Assembly: GCA_002293665.1 (NCBI GenBank)
Contig: DBDQ01000067.1
Coordinates: 313 to 9,208, forward strand
Source of the DNA: Alistipes sp. UBA928
GTDB lineage: Bacteria; Bacteroidota; Bacteroidia; Bacteroidales; Rikenellaceae
DNA: 8,896 bases
Direction of reading: 5' to 3'
A program made the position numbers and the translations under genes. The notes under the pieces were generated by a model, which saw only the letters and a list, made by a program, of their open reading frames with translations, made no database searches and was not told the origin of the DNA. Below, piece after piece: positions 6,146-8,896 of this stretch (the first letter of the stretch is position 1; every line of letters starts with the position of its first letter).

Positions 6146-6667
6146 TTATTCAAATTTTTTGCGTAAAGTGTCGGCATCGGGTTCGCCTTCGAAATATCCG
6201 GTGTTCGCGGCCTTGTCGAATCTCTCCATAGTTGGGACGACGAGCAGGCGGCCGGAATCGGGATATTCGGCCACGTCGCAGCCCAAAAATGTTCTCACGT
6301 CGAGGTAGACGCACGGTATCGAGCCGTGGTTGTAGAGTTGATGCGCGCCTTCTGCGCCCGTTCCGAAAAAGGCTATGTCACCCTCCTGCATTGTGTGCAA
6401 CCCGCCGGGAGTGCGCAACGTCACGGTGCCTGAGACAATCATGAACAGCTCCTCGGCATGGCGGTGGAAGTGGTAGAGCGACGAAATTTCGCCTGGGTCG
6501 AGCCGCCGCATGTCGAAGTTGAGACTTCCCGACCCGAGGGTTTTCTCCCCTGTGCCGCCCGCAGCCATTCCCGCAACTATCGCTGCGTCGCTCATCAATC
6601 TGAAACCGTCCTTCCTGCCGGGGTTCTTCTCGAAACGCCTGTCGGCTGCTTTAAATATCTTTGTCAT
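6146..6667 (-). CDS. Cupin-domain protein
   Basis: A 173-residue single-domain cupin of the small beta-barrel type. Cupin motif 1 is SLYHFHRHAEELFMIVSGT (63-81), with metal ligands H66, H68 and E72; motif 2 is around GDIAFFGTGAEGAHQLYN (96-113), with H109 as the fourth ligand. All four positions are filled, so it probably binds a metal. The N-terminal part (EKNPGRKDGFRLMSD) and a C-terminal extension after residue 125 resemble a family of uncharacterised cupins; a few of those are mannose-6-phosphate isomerase-like or dioxygenase-like, and I cannot choose. No signal peptide is seen, so cytoplasmic. It lies 3 bases after the xseA stop and 2 bases before the xseB start, so it is certainly co-transcribed with the exonuclease genes, though no functional link is known to me. 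Confidence 0.9.
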   Translation of the reverse strand: MTKIFKAADRRFEKNPGRKDGFRLMSDAAIVAGMAAGGTGEKTLGSGSLNFDMRRLDPGEISSLYHFHRHAEELFMIVSGTVTLRTPGGLHTMQEGDIAFFGTGAEGAHQLYNHGSIPCVYLDVRTFLGCDVAEYPDSGRLLVVPTMERFDKAANTGYFEGEPDADTLRKKFE

Positions 6668-6670
6668 AAC

Positions 6671-8005
6671 TTATTTCGTGGTTTTTGCTTTTACGGTACC
6701 TTTTGCAAGGGTGATGTCGAGGGGTTGGCCCTCGGTGAGGAGCGCGGGATCGGTGACGGCACGCCCTTCGGTGCGGACTATCGCAAAACCGAGGGCAAGG
6801 ATGTTTTCGGGACGGCGGAGCGCCACCGCCTGCTCGAAACCGGCCAAACGTTCGGACGCGCGGGTCAGAAGCATTCCCGGACGCTCGGCGAAAAATGCCT
6901 CGAGGCGCGTCAACCGGTGGTCTTCGCGCAGCAACCGCTCGCCCGATAGGCGCGCCAACTCGCCAGCCAACCTCTCCAGACGCACTTCGAGCCGCCGCGT
7001 CATCTCCACGGCGCCGAGCGAGACCACACGCCCGGCACGCTCCAACCGTTCGCGTTCGCGATCCAAAATCGCGCGAGCTGCCTCCGCGACCCGCCCGGAA
7101 AGTTCATCGAGAAGCGACGCGAAATCCGAAAGCCCCTCGCCCAACCACACCGCCACCGCTGTGGGAGTTTTCAGCTCCACCGCCGCCACCATGTCGGCCA
7201 CGCTACGATCCTTGTCGTGTCCGATGCCCGTAACCACCGGCAGTGGAAACTGCGCAATGTGGCAGCAGAGCCGGTATCCGTCGAACGCCGCAAGATCGGT
7301 CGTCGAACCCCCACCGCGGATTATCACCACGGCATCGAACTCGTCGACCCGCGTCGCGATCGCCTCGAGAGCCGCAACCACCGTCTCTTCGGTGGCCAGG
7401 CCCTGCATCACCGCCTCGAACAGCTCCACCTCCACACGCCACGGGTAGCGCCCCAACTCCTGCATGAAATCGCGAAACCCCGCCGCCGTGGCCGACGACA
7501 CCACCGCCACACGCTGCACGACGTCGGTAAGGCCCACCTCGCGGTTCATGTCCCACACCCCGTCGGCCTTAAGCCGCTCGATCGTCTCCCGGCGCAGCCT
7601 TTCGGCTTCACCGAGGGTGTACGAGGGATCGATATCGCTCACAACGAGCGAAAAACCGTAGAGTTCGTGATACGACACGGTGACTTTCACCAACACCTTC
7701 ATGCCGGGCGCGAGCTCGCTCCCCGTGATGCCGCGAAAGTATGCCCCGAGCGACGCCCAGGTTCCGCGCCAAATCGCCGCCCGAGCCTGCGCTTTGGGCA
7801 CCGCGCCCGAACTTCTTGCGTAGCCATATCCGCCGTCGGCGTCCCGACCCTTCTCAACCAACTCGAGGTAGCAGTGGCCCGTGCCGGCAATGCGCAGGTC
7901 GGCTATCTCGGCCGCTACCCACACCGGCATGGGGAACGCGGCGTCCAAAGCCCTCGCCACCCCCGCCAGCAACTCGCCCAGCGACATGTGTTTCTTTTCC
8001 GTCAT
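6671..8005 (-). CDS. xseA: Exodeoxyribonuclease VII large subunit
   Basis: The catalytic large subunit, 444 residues from the chosen start, normal for the family. An N-terminal OB-fold (about 8-125; PVWVAAEIADLRIAGTGHCY at 27-46) binds single-stranded DNA. The catalytic domain follows from about 128, with QRVAVVSSATAAGFRDF (164-180), the signature IIRGGGSTTDLAAFD (228-242) and VVTGIGHDKDRSVADMVA (257-274). A long charged coiled coil (about 295-395) docks XseB, and a short beta segment ends the protein (FAIVRTEGR). Residues 52-70 form a slightly longer loop within the OB-fold. The frame stays open upstream to 8191, but those codons lie antisense inside prfA and match nothing in the family. The ATG at 8005 is preferred because a -7 element lies just before it; ATG 7987 (MSLGELL) is a possible alternative. 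It is the first gene of the five-gene operon. Confidence 0.93.
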   Translation of the reverse strand: MTEKKHMSLGELLAGVARALDAAFPMPVWVAAEIADLRIAGTGHCYLELVEKGRDADGGYGYARSSGAVPKAQARAAIWRGTWASLGAYFRGITGSELAPGMKVLVKVTVSYHELYGFSLVVSDIDPSYTLGEAERLRRETIERLKADGVWDMNREVGLTDVVQRVAVVSSATAAGFRDFMQELGRYPWRVEVELFEAVMQGLATEETVVAALEAIATRVDEFDAVVIIRGGGSTTDLAAFDGYRLCCHIAQFPLPVVTGIGHDKDRSVADMVAAVELKTPTAVAVWLGEGLSDFASLLDELSGRVAEAARAILDRERERLERAGRVVSLGAVEMTRRLEVRLERLAGELARLSGERLLREDHRLTRLEAFFAERPGMLLTRASERLAGFEQAVALRRPENILALGFAIVRTEGRAVTDPALLTEGQPLDITLAKGTVKAKTTK

Positions 8006-8012
8006 GCAAATA

Positions 8013-8020
8013 CAAAGATA
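8013..8020 (-). promoter_or_regulatory. Candidate -7 element of the xseA operon
   Basis: Read on the minus strand this is TATCTTTG, fitting TAnnTTTG and identical to the -7 element at 1163-1156. It ends 7 bases before the ATG at 8005, so the leader would be almost absent. No good -33 TTTG is seen at the usual distance. Confidence 0.55.
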
Positions 8021-8025
8021 ATGAT

Positions 8026-8033
8026 TAATTTTG
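8026..8033 (+). promoter_or_regulatory. Candidate -7 element of prfA
   Basis: TAATTTTG fits TAnnTTTG and ends 9 bases before the prfA ATG at 8043. It is separated by only 5 bases from the oppositely oriented -7 element of xseA, so the two divergent promoters must occupy overlapping DNA. A -33 element is not obvious. Confidence 0.5.
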
Positions 8034-8042
8034 CACCCGAAT

Positions 8043-8896
8043 ATGGCAGACAACATTATATTACAGCGGCTGGACGGCCTGCGCGCAAAGTACGACGAAC
8101 TGCAAACACAGATGACGGCGCCTGACGCGATGAGCGACATGAAGCGTTTCGTGGCCCTCAACAAGGAGTACAAGGAGCTCGGCCCCATCATCGAGGCGAG
8201 CGAGCGCTATCGAACCGCTACCAATAACCTAACCGCGGCCAAAGACGTGCTGGCTAACGAGAAGGACGAGGAGTTCCGCGAACTGGCACGCGAGGAGATC
8301 GCCTCGCTCGAGCCCGAGTTGGAGCGCCTCGAGGGCGAGATAAAACTGCTGCTCGTGCCCAAAGACCCGCAGGACGACAAGAACGCAATACTCGAGATAC
8401 GCGGCGGCACGGGAGGAGACGAGGCAGCTATCTTCGCCGGCGACCTCTACCGCATGTACACCCACTACATCGAGTCCCGCGGCTGGCGCTACGAGATCAA
8501 CAGCATCAGTGAGGGATCGTCGGGCGGCTACAAGGAGGTCGTTCTGAAGGTGACGGGCGCCGGGGTCTACGGCGTGCTCAAGTACGAGAGCGGAGTACAC
8601 CGCGTGCAGCGCGTGCCCCAGACCGAGACCCAGGGGCGGGTTCACACCTCGGCCGCGAGCGTGGCCGTGCTGCCCGAGGCCGAGGAGTTCGACATCGACC
8701 TCAACATGAACGACATACGCAAAGACACCTTTTGTGCGTCGGGGCCCGGCGGCCAAAGCGTCAACACGACATATTCGGCGATCCGCCTAACCCACATACC
8801 CACCGGCATCGTCGTGCAGTGTCAGGATCAAAAGTCGCAGCTCAAGAACTTCGACAAGGCTTTGGAGGAGCTCCGCACGCGCATCTTCAACCTCGA
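8043..8896 (+). CDS. prfA: Peptide chain release factor 1, N-terminal part (runs off the window)
   Basis: Release factor 1 recognises UAA and UAG stop codons in the ribosome and triggers release of the finished protein. 284 of about 360 residues are visible. Domain 1 is a long helical region (1-105). The codon-recognition domain carries the tripeptide PQT (192-194) within HRVQRVPQTETQGRVHTSAA; the P-x-T pattern identifies RF1, whereas RF2 has SPF. The peptidyl-transferase motif is ASGPGGQSVNTTYSAIRLTH (232-251) with GGQ at 236-238, the glutamine methylated by PrmC. The start at 8043 is the first ATG and gives the canonical N-terminus (MADNIILQRLDGL). The C-terminus lies beyond the window. It is divergent from xseA with a 37-bp gap. 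Confidence 0.97.
   Translation, partial: MADNIILQRLDGLRAKYDELQTQMTAPDAMSDMKRFVALNKEYKELGPIIEASERYRTATNNLTAAKDVLANEKDEEFRELAREEIASLEPELERLEGEIKLLLVPKDPQDDKNAILEIRGGTGGDEAAIFAGDLYRMYTHYIESRGWRYEINSISEGSSGGYKEVVLKVTGAGVYGVLKYESGVHRVQRVPQTETQGRVHTSAASVAVLPEAEEFDIDLNMNDIRKDTFCASGPGGQSVNTTYSAIRLTHIPTGIVVQCQDQKSQLKNFDKALEELRTRIFNL

Noticed and set aside
6510..7448. A 312-codon plus-strand frame rich in Ser and Arg opposite the cupin and xseA genes
   Set aside because: Low-complexity Ser/Arg/Ala composition is typical of an antisense reading of a GC-rich gene, and it spans two genes of the opposite operon.
7217..8125. A 302-codon plus-strand frame opposite xseA and running into prfA
   Set aside because: It overlaps two certain genes and crosses their shared promoter region; the translation, rich in Arg, His and Pro, looks like nothing known.
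8006..8191. Upstream extension of xseA to an ATG at 8191
   Set aside because: It would lie antisense within prfA, matches nothing in the XseA family, and would skip the -7 element at 8020-8013.
8229..8756. A 175-codon minus-strand frame opposite prfA
   Set aside because: prfA has clear motifs in the other strand; this frame is its shadow.

Overview
The window looks like chromosomal DNA of a GC-rich member of the Bacteroidales, most like Alistipes/Rikenellaceae; that placement is inference. Support comes from Bacteroidetes-type promoter -7 elements (TAnnTTTG) before several genes, weak Shine-Dalgarno sequences with A-rich leaders, a release factor 1 with a PQT tripeptide of the kind I associate with Bacteroidetes, and closest remembered relatives of most proteins in that phylum. 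There is no rRNA, tRNA, CRISPR array or insertion sequence. No stretch over about 300 bases lacks a gene.

Layout. Bases 1-366 are the 3' end of ATP-dependent PEP carboxykinase (pckA), followed by a strong bidirectional terminator shared with a converging two-gene unit on the minus strand (1092-412): a four-helix membrane protein and a small Cro/C1-type (XRE) regulator. Divergent from it is the remnant of a MntA/HepT (nucleotidyltransferase/HEPN) toxin-antitoxin module. The antitoxin-like nucleotidyltransferase is full length but has Asn for the second Asp of its GSx10DxD motif. The HEPN toxin gene is broken by an internal, frame-shifting deletion, and its last codons run into an intact aldo-keto reductase of the L-glyceraldehyde-3-phosphate reductase (YghZ/Gpr) type. 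Next is a secreted protein built from two copies of one acidic beta-rich domain; I do not know its function.

From 8005 down to 3523 the minus strand carries a tightly packed five-gene unit with gaps of 2-3 bases or overlaps of 8-14 bases: xseA, a cupin, xseB, a zinc-ribbon SAM methyltransferase and a long-chain acyl-CoA synthetase-like ligase. Both exonuclease VII subunits are made from it, with an unrelated cupin between them. Divergent from xseA, only 37 bp away, prfA (release factor 1) starts and runs off the window end.

Most of this is housekeeping. The parts worth a second look are the decayed MntA/HepT module, the duplicated-domain secreted protein, the repeated placement of a -7 element only 7-9 bases before a start codon, and the make-up of the xseA-fadD-like operon.
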